NCBI GenBank assembly: GCA_002471805.1
Contig: DKQR01000194.1
Location: forward strand, 1-8,653
Direction of reading: 5' to 3'
From: Fidelibacterota bacterium UBA7303
Lineage (GTDB): Bacteria; Fidelibacterota; Marinisomatia; Marinisomatales; UBA1611
DNA length: 8,653 bases
Made by a program: the position numbers and the translations under genes
Notes under the pieces: generated by a model
Database searches by the model: none
The model's input: the letters and a program-made list of their open reading frames with translations, nothing else
What the model was told of the DNA's origin: nothing
Shown here: piece after piece, positions 1 through 7,477 of the stretch
Layout of the letters: every line of letters begins with the position of its first letter
Numbering within the stretch: the stretch's first letter is position 1

Positions 1-1
1 A

Positions 2-301
2 ACCCCAAATGGGAACTGGATCGGTTTTTTTTTGATAGGGGTTAAATCTAATTACGATGCCATCGGCACTCGCCTTGTAATCAAAACAGATGAAATGAAT
101 CAGGTAAAATTCGTAACTACTGCGGGTAGTTATCTGGCAGCCAATGATAAGAGGCTTTTATTTGGGTTGAATCATTATGTTAGTGTTGATAAAGCCAGTA
201 TTTACTGGCCCAGCGGGACAACCGACAATTTTACAAATTTGCAAATCAACCGTTATTATCGGATCAAAGAAGGAGGGAGTATATCCGCTATACATTATTA
301 A
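2..301 (+). CDS. ASPIC/UnbV-domain protein (CRTAC1-like), 3' end only
   Basis: This is the C-terminal end of a larger gene; the frame is open to the left edge, so the start lies outside the window. The visible ~99 residues are an ASPIC/UnbV domain. It opens with NGNWIGFFLIGVKSNYDAIG, matching the family pattern N-W-(I/L)-x-x-x-L-x-G-x-x-S-N-x-x-A-I-G. It continues with a YLAANDKRLLFGL segment and the IYWPSG motif, and ends with a short basic stretch. In this family the domain usually follows FG-GAP/VCBS beta-propeller repeats in secreted or surface proteins, so the missing N-terminus is probably a signal peptide plus propeller (inference). A run of nine T at 25-33 sits in the frame, but both flanks fit the family with correct spacing, so no frameshift is needed. 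The 3' end overlaps the start of the TPR gene, suggesting coupled translation and a joint extracytoplasmic role. The molecular function is not established. Confidence 0.8.
   Translation, partial: TPNGNWIGFFLIGVKSNYDAIGTRLVIKTDEMNQVKFVTTAGSYLAANDKRLLFGLNHYVSVDKASIYWPSGTTDNFTNLQINRYYRIKEGGSISAIHY
270..276 (+). promoter_or_regulatory. Ribosome binding site (AAGGAGG) that decides the TPR gene start
   Basis: A perfect AAGGAGG lies inside the 3' end of the ASPIC gene. Six bases later, in the TPR frame, stands ATC at 283. No ATG or GTG occurs in that frame between the preceding stop (190-192) and the TTG at 316, and that TTG is 39 bases from this site. The site therefore points to initiation at ATC 283. 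Confidence 0.6.
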
Positions 302-1836
302 TTCTGCTGGCGCTTTTGCGAGGCCAGGATCTGACTGAGGGTCAGGATTTTCTGCAAAACGGCCGGTACCATGACGCAGTTAAGTTCTTTTCCGGCATCC
401 TGCAATCATACCCGGAAAATCCAGCTGTTCTGAATGGACTTGCTGAAGGGCAGCACCGGACCGGGGACCCCATGACGGCCATTGAGAACTATAAAAAAAG
501 TTTAGCCATTAACCCGCAGCAGCTGGATACCTGGATCAGTATTGGCAATATCCAGTATTACCATCAGCAGTTTCCTGAAGCAGAGATTTCCTATGGGAGA
601 GCGACTCGCCTAGATCCAGGAAATGCACGGGCACACAATAACCTTGCATCGGTACTAAAAGAACAGCAGAAACTGGATCAAGCGATCTTTCATTTTGAAA
701 AAGCATTCGAATTGGACCCACAGTATGCCCTGGCGTGCAGAAATTTGGGGGACATTTACTTAAGGCAGGGCAATAGCACTTCTGCAGTGCAATGGCTCAA
801 AACAGCCGTATATCTTGATCCGGATAACATGCGCGGGCAATACTGGCTAGGGAAAGCATTTTACTTATCCGGAGAATTTGATACCGCCAAGGATCAATAT
901 CTGCGTATTCTGGTGAACAGACCTAATTTACATTCTGTTCATCATGATCTGGGGCTGGCTTATTTCGGAATGAGAAATTACGGACCCGCAATTAATCACA
1001 TAAAGCAGGCCATTCAGCGTAATCACGCTGTTTATATTTATTATATTTCACTGAGCCGGATATACGCCAGCCTCCACAATGAGGCCATGGCAATGGCAGT
1101 GCTGGATTCTGCATTGCATTATGACCGGTCTTTAGCGGCTGTCTGGATTGCCAAAGGTGATATCCATAAAACCGCCGAACGGTATGAAGCGGCCCTGCAA
1201 GATTACAAGATTGCATCTTCCTACAGTTTGGAGGACTGGAAAGGTTATTATAAACAGGGCGTAGTCCTTTATTATCTGGGCAGGCTTGATGATGCCAAAT
1301 CTGTTCTTGAAACAGCATCGGAAAAACAATCCCATCAAAGCGGAATAAATCATTTTCTCGGGTTGGTGCACTTGGGGAAAAATAATCCTGCCAAGGCAAA
1401 ACTATATTTAACCAAAGCCTCAGAAAAGGATTCTTCCAACAGCGATATCTACTTTCATCTGGGGCAGTCCCATCGGCATCTGAAGCAATTTGAACAGGCA
1501 AGGATTTCCCTGGAAAATGCGGTACGTATTGATTCAACACATACAGAGGCCCTTTATGCACTGGGTCAGATCTATACAAAACTGGATTTAAATGATAAAG
1601 CTGAGACTGTGTTAAAAAAATTCAAGGTTGTTTCGGATTTTGAGAAAACAGAGAAGAAATTGAAAAAAAAATTGTCATTGAAGCCCTCCGACAATAATAT
1701 TCGCCGACAGTTAGCCTTGCTCTATGAATCAAGAAAAGATTATTTATCAGCAGCGGAGATATGGCAGCAATCCTATTTTCTGGGTGATGGTAAAGCGGTT
1801 ACTGAACTTGAAAACATAAAAGAAAAGATGAAATAA
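283..1836 (+). CDS. Exported tetratricopeptide-repeat (TPR) protein, ~14 repeats
   Basis: The mature protein is almost entirely TPR repeats of 34 residues, about 14 in tandem. Examples are the units starting LDTWISIGNIQYY, ARAHNNLASVLKE, ALACRNLGDIYLR and SDIYFHLGQSHRH, each ending in a xxDPxx/xxNPxx-like turn. A lysine-rich linker (EKTEKKLKKKLS) separates the last repeat from the rest. TPR arrays bind proteins; no catalytic motif is visible. The conventional start would be TTG at 316, which begins inside a hydrophobic segment. Starting at ATC 283, behind an ideally spaced AAGGAGG, gives MRYTLLILLALLRGQDL, a short signal-peptide-like N-terminus, and a 517-residue protein. No lipobox cysteine is present. 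The gene overlaps the upstream ASPIC gene by 19 bases, so the two are probably translated together and act outside the cytoplasm as partners (inference). Repeat identification is firm; the start codon is moderately supported. Confidence 0.85.
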   Translation: MRYTLLILLALLRGQDLTEGQDFLQNGRYHDAVKFFSGILQSYPENPAVLNGLAEGQHRTGDPMTAIENYKKSLAINPQQLDTWISIGNIQYYHQQFPEAEISYGRATRLDPGNARAHNNLASVLKEQQKLDQAIFHFEKAFELDPQYALACRNLGDIYLRQGNSTSAVQWLKTAVYLDPDNMRGQYWLGKAFYLSGEFDTAKDQYLRILVNRPNLHSVHHDLGLAYFGMRNYGPAINHIKQAIQRNHAVYIYYISLSRIYASLHNEAMAMAVLDSALHYDRSLAAVWIAKGDIHKTAERYEAALQDYKIASSYSLEDWKGYYKQGVVLYYLGRLDDAKSVLETASEKQSHQSGINHFLGLVHLGKNNPAKAKLYLTKASEKDSSNSDIYFHLGQSHRHLKQFEQARISLENAVRIDSTHTEALYALGQIYTKLDLNDKAETVLKKFKVVSDFEKTEKKLKKKLSLKPSDNNIRRQLALLYESRKDYLSAAEIWQQSYFLGDGKAVTELENIKEKMK

Positions 1837-1893
1837 TGACGGGGGTGAAACGGGGAAATCCAGTCCCTGCAATTAGATCTTTTCCGGAAAGCA

Positions 1894-3363
1894 TTATTTT
1901 TTATTAAAAGAAAATAAGATTCCTAAACGATCGACATAAGGAAGAATATTTCCATCCACATCCTTCAGAGGGTTCGCAACTTCCTTATCTTTTGTAAATA
2001 AGGTCACCAATATCATAGCGCTGATACTAAATGCCAATCCTACCATATCTGATGGAACCCCGGGTGTAATGAATTTAAAAACGATCCAGGCTAGAGAGCC
2101 GAGAATCATTGCAGTTAAGGCGGCTGGAGTATTTGCTTTCGGCCACCATATTCCAGCGGTTAAGGGAACAAAAAGTCCAACCAGTAAAATGCTGAATGAG
2201 TCGAGCAGCAAAGTATAAACCTCTCCAACAAATAAGGCAACTATCATAGAAAATATTGCAAAAATCGGTACAGAAAGCCGGGCCCATTTAAGAATAATGT
2301 TATCTGGGACAGATTTCATAACCATGGGGAGTAAGTTTTTTCCGAGGACAGAGGAACAAGCCAGGATTGAACTATCAGCACTGCTCATCACTGCTGCTAA
2401 TAAAGCACTGATAAAAACTGAAGCAAGAACAGGCGGTAAATAATTTAAAGCTAATTTTGGAACGACCAATTCCGGGTTGTCCAACCCGGGGATCAATAGA
2501 CTACCAGCCATTCCGATCAAAACAGGTAATAATCCAAAACTCAAATAGATAATGGTAGACAAATAAGCAGAATTTTGAGCCACCTTTTCACTCTTTGCTG
2601 AAAGAGATCTTTGTAACAAATCCTGTCCTGCAAGATTCCCCAGGCCGATGACCATCCAGGCCCGGATATAATTGAGCCAGTCAATAGAATCTCCAGTTTC
2701 TGGTGTCATGCGGAAACTGCCTTCAGGAAGTCTTGATATCAAAACAGAAAACCCGCCCACTTCGGAAATAACAATGGGCGTGATCACTGCCAGGCCGGTC
2801 ATGACAATGATCATTTGAAAAAAGTCTGTAAGCGAAACAGCCCACATGCCGCCTGCCATGGTATAAATAAAAACGATTATGGTGCCAATTATAATGGCAG
2901 TATTTGCCGAAATCCCGGTGATAGTATGCAGTATAAATCCAAGTGAAACCAGGAGTGAACCTGTCCAACCAATATAGACAGACAGCATAATAACTGCTGC
3001 AATCAAGCCAGCGGGTTTGCCAAATCGAATTTCGAAAAAATCAACGACGGTAGTGAGTCTCATCCGTCGCATAATGCGAATGAAAAATAAACCAGCCAGG
3101 AATAAGCATAACGCAGCACCAAATGGGTCGGCAATGACACCAATGAATCCCTTTCCATAGGCCGCGCCGCCAGCACCCAATATGGTGCCGCCTCCAAAAA
3201 AGGTTGCCGATAATGCAGCTGTACAAAGCCAAAGGGGTAAACGTCTTCCTGCTAAAAGGAAATCCTCCGTCCCCGATATTTTTTTACTGGAAAAAAGTCC
3301 AACTGCAAGCATGCCCAGCAGATAAAAGGTAACCCCGATGTAAATAATAGGTGAAAATTCCAT
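1894..3363 (-). CDS. Sodium:solute symporter (SSF family), substrate unknown
   Basis: An inner-membrane Na+-coupled uptake carrier of the SSS/SSF family (LeuT fold, usually ~13 membrane helices). At 489 residues it is full length for the family. Visible marks are the N-terminal helix followed by GTEDFLLAGRRLPLW, the glycine-rich FFGGGTILGAGGAAYGKG, the YTMAGGMWAVSLTDFFQ segment (~res 167-183), GQDLLQRSLSAKS (~246-258), and AAVMSSADSSIL (~323-334). In relatives the last of these carries serine ligands of the Na2 sodium site. ATG at 3363 is preferred; TTG at 3375 would add four residues, and neither start has a clear Shine-Dalgarno. The gene is divergent from the aminotransferase operon across 194 bases and convergent with the TPR gene. 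The family includes carriers for amino acids, sugars, vitamins and carboxylates, so sequence alone does not give the substrate. The context suggests lysine, beta-lysine or a pathway product. Confidence 0.9.
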   Translation of the reverse strand: MEFSPIIYIGVTFYLLGMLAVGLFSSKKISGTEDFLLAGRRLPLWLCTAALSATFFGGGTILGAGGAAYGKGFIGVIADPFGAALCLFLAGLFFIRIMRRMRLTTVVDFFEIRFGKPAGLIAAVIMLSVYIGWTGSLLVSLGFILHTITGISANTAIIIGTIIVFIYTMAGGMWAVSLTDFFQMIIVMTGLAVITPIVISEVGGFSVLISRLPEGSFRMTPETGDSIDWLNYIRAWMVIGLGNLAGQDLLQRSLSAKSEKVAQNSAYLSTIIYLSFGLLPVLIGMAGSLLIPGLDNPELVVPKLALNYLPPVLASVFISALLAAVMSSADSSILACSSVLGKNLLPMVMKSVPDNIILKWARLSVPIFAIFSMIVALFVGEVYTLLLDSFSILLVGLFVPLTAGIWWPKANTPAALTAMILGSLAWIVFKFITPGVPSDMVGLAFSISAMILVTLFTKDKEVANPLKDVDGNILPYVDRLGILFSFNKK

Positions 3364-3378
3364 TAGTATTGCCAATTA

Positions 3379-3399
3379 AAATATTGTGATGAAATATTT
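3379..3399. promoter_or_regulatory. AT-rich inverted repeat before the symporter gene
   Basis: AAATATT, a 7-base spacer, then AATATTT form a perfect 7+7 inverted repeat 15 bases upstream of the symporter ATG. The position fits an operator or a promoter-proximal element. The arms are pure A/T, so chance occurrence in this AT-rich spacer is quite possible. Confidence 0.25.
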
Positions 3400-3500
3400 A
3401 TCGTATTCATGGTGTTTTCAGCAGATTACTTTTCTCTTCCTGTGATGTAAGAACAACATAATCCAATCATGAATCTAATGTTGTAACAAGGACAAATTAA

Positions 3501-3515
3501 ATTGCACCACGCAAT
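3501..3515. promoter_or_regulatory. Candidate operator ATTGC-N5-GCAAT before the aminotransferase operon
   Basis: A 5+5 inverted repeat with a 5-base spacer ends 42 bases before the aminotransferase ATG, in the divergent control region. Its size and position suit a dimeric regulator site. No regulator gene is in the window and only one copy was seen, so this is a weak call. Confidence 0.25.
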
Positions 3516-3557
3516 ATTCCTTTGAAAATTCAATCCGATTAAGGAAGAATAATTAGG

Positions 3558-4886
3558 ATGAAACCTAACCCCATTTTCTATATCACCGAAGAAAATAAAC
3601 CCATGGCTGAAAGTGCCAAGGGGATCTATATTACTGCGGATGATGGTAAATCCTATATGGATGCAGCCAGTGGTGCCATTGTATGTCAATTGGGTCATTC
3701 CCATCCAAAACTTATTGAAGCTATCAAAAACCAAGTCTCTGAATTGCAATTTTCCTACCGGACCCAATTTGAAAATCAGCCGGCTATAGATCTGGCCAAT
3801 TCAATCGTTGAGAGAACAAACAATATATTGGATCGTGTCTTTTTTGTATCCAGCGGTTCGGAAGCGGTGGAATCTGCCATGAAATTGATCCGACAATATC
3901 ATTTTGTAAATGGGGATGAGACCAGGTCTGTTTTTATCAGCAGGATTCCATCCTATCATGGATCAACATTGGGGGCGTTGGCACTTACGGCCTATCAACC
4001 TTTGAATGAACCTTTTTCACCACTGATTCAACTCTATCCTAAAGTCAAGTCACCAACTCAATACCGAATACCAGATGAAATGACAAATGAAGAATATGCT
4101 CTTGTTTGTGCCAATGAAATTGAGGATGCTATATTGGAAATTGGTGTGAAAAATGTTGCCGGGTTTGTCGCAGAACCCATCGGTGGCGCCAGTACCGGTG
4201 CAGAGGTTCCCCATGATGTGTATTTCCCCAGAGTTCAAAAAATCTGTAAACAATACAACGTGCCAATTATTTTGGATGAAGTATTAACAGGCATTGGCAG
4301 GACGGGAAAGATGTTTGGCTATAATCATTGGAATATCGATACGGATGTGATTTGTTTAGCCAAGGGGCTTGGTGCCGGTTACTACCCCATTGGAGCCATT
4401 GCGGCGAAAAATAAATATGTCCAGCCGGTGCTGGATAACGGTGGATTTATGCACGGTTTTACATATGCGGGTAATCCTTTCGGCTGTGCTGTGGGTCGAG
4501 CAGTTTTAGAAACAATTGATGAAGAGAAACTGGTGGAAAACTCTAAAAACCAGGGCGAATATTTATTGCAAAAAATAAAAGCATTAGCTGAAAACTATCA
4601 ATGGATCGGCGATGTCCGAGGCAGAGGACTTCTCATGGCAGTTGAGTTTGCTGACAAAGATACGAAACAACCGTTCCCGAATTCGTGGCAAGTTGGTGAA
4701 GCTGTAACAAAAGTGGCATTTGATTTAGGATTAATTGTATATCCCAAAAAAAGTCTCAATGGGATTGCCGGCGATCATGTCCTGGTAACACCGCCCTTGA
4801 TTATTACACGGGAAGAGTCGGACAAATTACTAAACTTGTTAACCCAGACTTTTGAATCATATAATAAGATTATTAAAAGCCGATGA
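3558..4886 (+). CDS. yodT: Class III PLP aminotransferase, YodT-like (N6-acetyl-beta-lysine route)
   Basis: A cytoplasmic pyridoxal-phosphate aminotransferase of class III (442 residues, normal length). Key parts are VSSGSEAVESAMK (~97-109, cofactor phosphate binding), SYHG (132-135), AEPIGGASTGAE (~205-216), IILDEV with Asp240 contacting the pyridine nitrogen, and CLAKGLGAGYYP with Lys269 as the likely Schiff-base lysine. The ATG has AAGGAAG ten bases upstream. It is the first gene of a four-gene operon, and its stop overlaps the next start (ATGA). With CoA-transferase, M20 deacetylase and AblB neighbours, it is best read as the YodT type, proposed to remove the beta-amino group of N6-acetyl-beta-lysine to give the 3-oxo acid. 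The exact substrate is inferred from context; an omega-amino-acid or 4-aminobutyrate aminotransferase cannot be excluded. A cysteine cluster (YRCP...C) that I recall in related enzymes is replaced by YRIP near residue 169-172. Confidence 0.88.
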   Translation: MKPNPIFYITEENKPMAESAKGIYITADDGKSYMDAASGAIVCQLGHSHPKLIEAIKNQVSELQFSYRTQFENQPAIDLANSIVERTNNILDRVFFVSSGSEAVESAMKLIRQYHFVNGDETRSVFISRIPSYHGSTLGALALTAYQPLNEPFSPLIQLYPKVKSPTQYRIPDEMTNEEYALVCANEIEDAILEIGVKNVAGFVAEPIGGASTGAEVPHDVYFPRVQKICKQYNVPIILDEVLTGIGRTGKMFGYNHWNIDTDVICLAKGLGAGYYPIGAIAAKNKYVQPVLDNGGFMHGFTYAGNPFGCAVGRAVLETIDEEKLVENSKNQGEYLLQKIKALAENYQWIGDVRGRGLLMAVEFADKDTKQPFPNSWQVGEAVTKVAFDLGLIVYPKKSLNGIAGDHVLVTPPLIITREESDKLLNLLTQTFESYNKIIKSR

Positions 4887-5569
4887 AAGATAAACGATGT
4901 GATATAGCATCTGCAGTTGCTGGAATACCAAACGGTGCATCTGTGATGGTAAGCGGTTTTGGCTCTTCCGGGACACCATTCTCATTGATTGATGAATTGA
5001 TCAGCCAGGGACAGCAGGACCTTACTATTATTAAAAATGATGCCAATGAGGACGGAGTGGGTCTTTATAAACTGGTGAAAACCGGTCAGGTAAAAAAATT
5101 ATATGCCACCCATATTGGATTGAATACCATGGTAATGAAATTGGCTGAAAGCGGAGAGATGGATGTGGAATTGATACCGCAGGGCATCATGGCGGAACGG
5201 ATTCGCTGTGCCGGTGTTGGGGTAGCAGGATTCTTGAGTACCATTGGTTTGGATATTGATTACGGTAAAGGGAAACCCACTGTTGAAGTGGACGGTGAAA
5301 AATATATTTTTGAAAAAGCGTTAGGCGCTGATTTTGCGATCATCCGTGCAGAAATTGCGGACACATTCGGGAATATGCGTTACAATACGGCTGGCATCAA
5401 TTTTGCGCCACTCATGGCTATGGCGGCAGATATCACATTAGTGGAAGCAAAAAAAGTTGTAGACGCTGGGGGAATCAATCCAGAAGATGTTCATGCGTCG
5501 GGCATTTCGGTGGATTATGTTTCTCAAATTACCAATTTTACAAGAGAGTATAATGCTATCCGCAGATAA
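4883..5569 (+). CDS. yodS: Family I 3-oxoacid CoA-transferase, alpha subunit (YodS-like)
   Basis: This is the alpha subunit of a two-subunit family I CoA transferase (228 residues, normal length). It carries the N-terminal glycine-rich VMVSGFGSSGTP loop (~res 21-32), the family's CoA-binding region, then LIPQGIMAERIRCAGVGVAGFL and a TFGNMRYNTAGINFAPLMAMAAD segment typical of AtoD/ScoA-type subunits. The catalytic glutamate is on the beta subunit encoded next. The ATG overlaps the aminotransferase stop by four bases (ATGA), and the 3' end overlaps the beta-subunit start by 17 bases, so the three genes are translationally coupled. In the inferred pathway the enzyme moves CoA onto 6-acetamido-3-oxohexanoate; the CoA donor (acetyl-, acetoacetyl- or succinyl-CoA) cannot be read from sequence. 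General annotation pipelines may name it acetoacetate or butyrate CoA-transferase subunit A. The family is certain; the substrate is inferred from neighbours. Confidence 0.9.
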   Translation: MKDKRCDIASAVAGIPNGASVMVSGFGSSGTPFSLIDELISQGQQDLTIIKNDANEDGVGLYKLVKTGQVKKLYATHIGLNTMVMKLAESGEMDVELIPQGIMAERIRCAGVGVAGFLSTIGLDIDYGKGKPTVEVDGEKYIFEKALGADFAIIRAEIADTFGNMRYNTAGINFAPLMAMAADITLVEAKKVVDAGGINPEDVHASGISVDYVSQITNFTREYNAIRR

Positions 5570-6206
5570 TACAAAAATCCTGAAACGAGCCAGCCGTGAG
5601 GTAAATAATGAAATGGTGATTAATTTGGGCATTGGTCTTCCCCAAATGGTCCCTAATTTTATTTCCGAAAAGAATCGCCCCTATATTCATTCCGAAAATG
5701 GCATATTAGGTGTGGGGAATATTTTAACTTATGATAAATCCAACCCTGACTGTATGGATGCCGGTGGCAGCTACGTAAGCGTGATCCCAGGTGGGTCGTT
5801 TGTGGATTCTGCCGAATCGTTTGGGTATGTAAGACGCGGTAAGGTAGATATTTCATTTTTAGGCGCGTTCCAGGTTTCATCCACAGGAGATTTAGCTAAT
5901 TGGCATGTCCCCGGTGGAAGAAAGCCCGGTATGGGCGGCGGGCTAGAAATTGCGAGTTGTGCAAAAAAAATTATTATTTTGATGAAACAAACAGATAAAA
6001 AAGGCATTGCTAAGATTCTTCCAAAATGCACATTTCCTTTAACAACCCGAAATTGTGTTAATATGATTATCACAGAAAAAGCAGTATTCAATGTATCTGA
6101 AAACGGTCTTGAACTCATTGAAGTGGCATCCGGATTAACCATGGCTGAAATTGAAAAAACAACGAGCGACACATTTTCTATCGCCAATGATTATAAGGAG
6201 TTTTAA
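5553..6206 (+). CDS. yodR: Family I 3-oxoacid CoA-transferase, beta subunit (YodR-like)
   Basis: This is the beta (catalytic) subunit of the CoA transferase, 217 residues. The conserved IHSENGILGVGN segment holds the glutamate (Glu48) that forms the gamma-glutamyl-CoA thioester intermediate in this family. Further marks are NLGIGLPQMVPNFI (~24-37), VIPGGSFVDSAESF, DISFLGAFQVSSTGDLANW and the GMGGGLEIASCAKK loop, all in the usual AtoA/ScoB order. The frame stays open further upstream, to ATG 5487, but that would add 22 residues lying over the alpha-subunit gene with no family resemblance. ATG 5553 is preferred because it follows AGAGAG and gives the standard length. It overlaps the alpha subunit by 17 bases, consistent with equimolar coupled synthesis, and lies two bases before the deacetylase ATG. 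Confidence 0.9.
   Translation: MLSADNTKILKRASREVNNEMVINLGIGLPQMVPNFISEKNRPYIHSENGILGVGNILTYDKSNPDCMDAGGSYVSVIPGGSFVDSAESFGYVRRGKVDISFLGAFQVSSTGDLANWHVPGGRKPGMGGGLEIASCAKKIIILMKQTDKKGIAKILPKCTFPLTTRNCVNMIITEKAVFNVSENGLELIEVASGLTMAEIEKTTSDTFSIANDYKEF
6195..6200 (+). promoter_or_regulatory. Strong ribosome binding site (AAGGAG) of the M20 deacetylase gene
   Basis: AAGGAG lies eight bases before the ATG at 6209 and is embedded in the last codons of the CoA-transferase beta gene. It fixes the deacetylase start and is the best Shine-Dalgarno within the four-gene operon. Confidence 0.7.
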
Positions 6207-6208
6207 AC

Positions 6209-7477
6209 ATGTCCAATGTGGATCTGGAACAGCGCGTAGAATCGCTATTTGATAAACAAGTTGAATTCTTAATCCGATTGGTAGCAGCTGAATCTACCCG
6301 CGGGAATGAAGAACGAGCTCAAAAGATCATGAAAAATAAGATGGCTTCGGATGGTGCCCGAATTGATGAACTCAAAATCGATCTGGATCAGATAAAACAT
6401 TTACCGGGGTTTTCACCCGTACTTGTTGATTATAAAAATATGGTGAATGTGATCGGGAATTATGGAAATACAGATGGAAAGGGCCGGTCTTTAATTTTGA
6501 ATGGTCATATTGACGTAGTGCCGGAAGGGCCTTTATCAGGCTGGACCAGCCATCCATACAAACCGGAAGTGAGAGATAATAAATTATTTGGCCGCGGCAC
6601 CAATGATATGAAAGGTGGATTAACGGCAAAAGTATTTGCCTTAAAAGCCATAAAAGAAGCCGGATATAAACCGAATGCACCGGTGTACCTGCAATCGGTG
6701 GTGGAAGAAGAATGTACTGGAAACGGTGCTCTTGCCTGTGTGGCTGCCGGCTATAAAGCAGATGCGGCTTTAATTGGTGAACCCTTTGATGAGGCATTGG
6801 TAACAGCCCAGGTGGGCGTTATTTGGTTTCAGATCAAACTGTCTGGAAAACCTGTCCATGCGGAACGTGCCACAAAAGGTGTGAACGCCGTTGAAGCCAT
6901 GCTGCCCGTGATTGCCGGCTACCGGGAGATGGAAAAACAATGGAATAGTGAAAAAATGAATTACCCCGATTTTGCACAGCACCAGCATCCAATTAATTTA
7001 AATGTTGGTGAATTCCATGGCGGTGACTGGACATCCAGTGTACCGGCCTGGGCAGTTTTGAATCTGCGCATAGCTATCTATCCCGGTGATTCATTATCTG
7101 AGCGGTCTAGGCAGATTGAGAAAACACTGCAAAATCTTATTCAGGAAAATGCTCTTGTAAAAAAGGCAAAGCCGGTTTTGGTATATCATGGATTTTATGG
7201 GGAAGGATACACTTTACCTGAAAATACGGATGCAGAAAATGAATTGGCTAGCGCCCATGAAGGTATTTTTAATTCACCGTTAAAACGAATCGCAGTTACA
7301 GCGGCAACAGATTCCAGGTTTTTTGGGATTTATCAAAATACACCAGCTTTGGTCTATGGCCCTTCCGGTGAACGCATCCACGCATTTGATGAGTACGTGG
7401 ATTTGGATTCGTTAAAGAATATTACAAAAGTATATGCCCGTTTTATTCAAAACTGGTGTGGGATAACCGAACTATAA
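6209..7477 (+). CDS. yodQ: M20-family metallodeacetylase (ArgE/DapE type), YodQ-like
   Basis: A cytoplasmic zinc-dependent amidohydrolase of the M20 family, 422 residues. Metal-site elements are complete: NGHIDVVP with His100 and Asp102, GRGTNDMKGG with Asp133 bridging the metals, VVEEECTG with Glu167/Glu168 as general base and ligand, IGEP with Glu191, and RIHAFDEYV with His391. GKPVHAER (His217) marks the lid/dimerisation domain inserted at ~200-310. The family removes acyl groups from amino-acid derivatives such as N-acetylornithine or succinyl-diaminopimelate. Here, last in the aminotransferase/CoA-transferase operon and facing ablB, the likely substrate is an acetamido acid of the acetyl-beta-lysine route, for example 4-acetamidobutyrate giving 4-aminobutyrate and acetate (inference). 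N-acetylornithine deacetylase is the main alternative, but no arginine gene is nearby. The stop lies inside the 3' end of convergent ablB (6-base overlap). Confidence 0.88.
   Translation: MSNVDLEQRVESLFDKQVEFLIRLVAAESTRGNEERAQKIMKNKMASDGARIDELKIDLDQIKHLPGFSPVLVDYKNMVNVIGNYGNTDGKGRSLILNGHIDVVPEGPLSGWTSHPYKPEVRDNKLFGRGTNDMKGGLTAKVFALKAIKEAGYKPNAPVYLQSVVEEECTGNGALACVAAGYKADAALIGEPFDEALVTAQVGVIWFQIKLSGKPVHAERATKGVNAVEAMLPVIAGYREMEKQWNSEKMNYPDFAQHQHPINLNVGEFHGGDWTSSVPAWAVLNLRIAIYPGDSLSERSRQIEKTLQNLIQENALVKKAKPVLVYHGFYGEGYTLPENTDAENELASAHEGIFNSPLKRIAVTAATDSRFFGIYQNTPALVYGPSGERIHAFDEYVDLDSLKNITKVYARFIQNWCGITEL

Noticed and set aside
25..33. Run of nine T, possible homopolymer frameshift error
   Set aside because: The reading frame on both sides matches the ASPIC domain with the expected spacing between the NW and SN motifs, so no correction is needed.
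235..241. A-AAT-TTG slippery heptamer in the ASPIC frame that could give a -1 shift into the TPR frame
   Set aside because: A shift would place a signal-peptide-like segment in the middle of a fusion, and no clear downstream stimulatory hairpin or pseudoknot was seen. The AAGGAGG at 270 argues for independent initiation of the TPR gene.
992..1579. Long minus-strand open frame (195 codons) inside the TPR gene
   Set aside because: It is the shadow of a clearly repetitive TPR coding frame and shows no family resemblance or ribosome site.
1837..1893. Possible terminator between the convergent TPR and symporter genes
   Set aside because: Only a 4-base GGGA/TCCC pairing and a loopless TTTCCGGAAA palindrome were found; neither forms a convincing stem-loop followed by a T-run on either strand.
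5487..5552. Upstream extension of the CoA-transferase beta subunit to ATG 5487
   Set aside because: The extra 22 residues are read from the alpha-subunit gene in another frame and do not resemble the family; ATG 5553 gives the standard 217-residue length.
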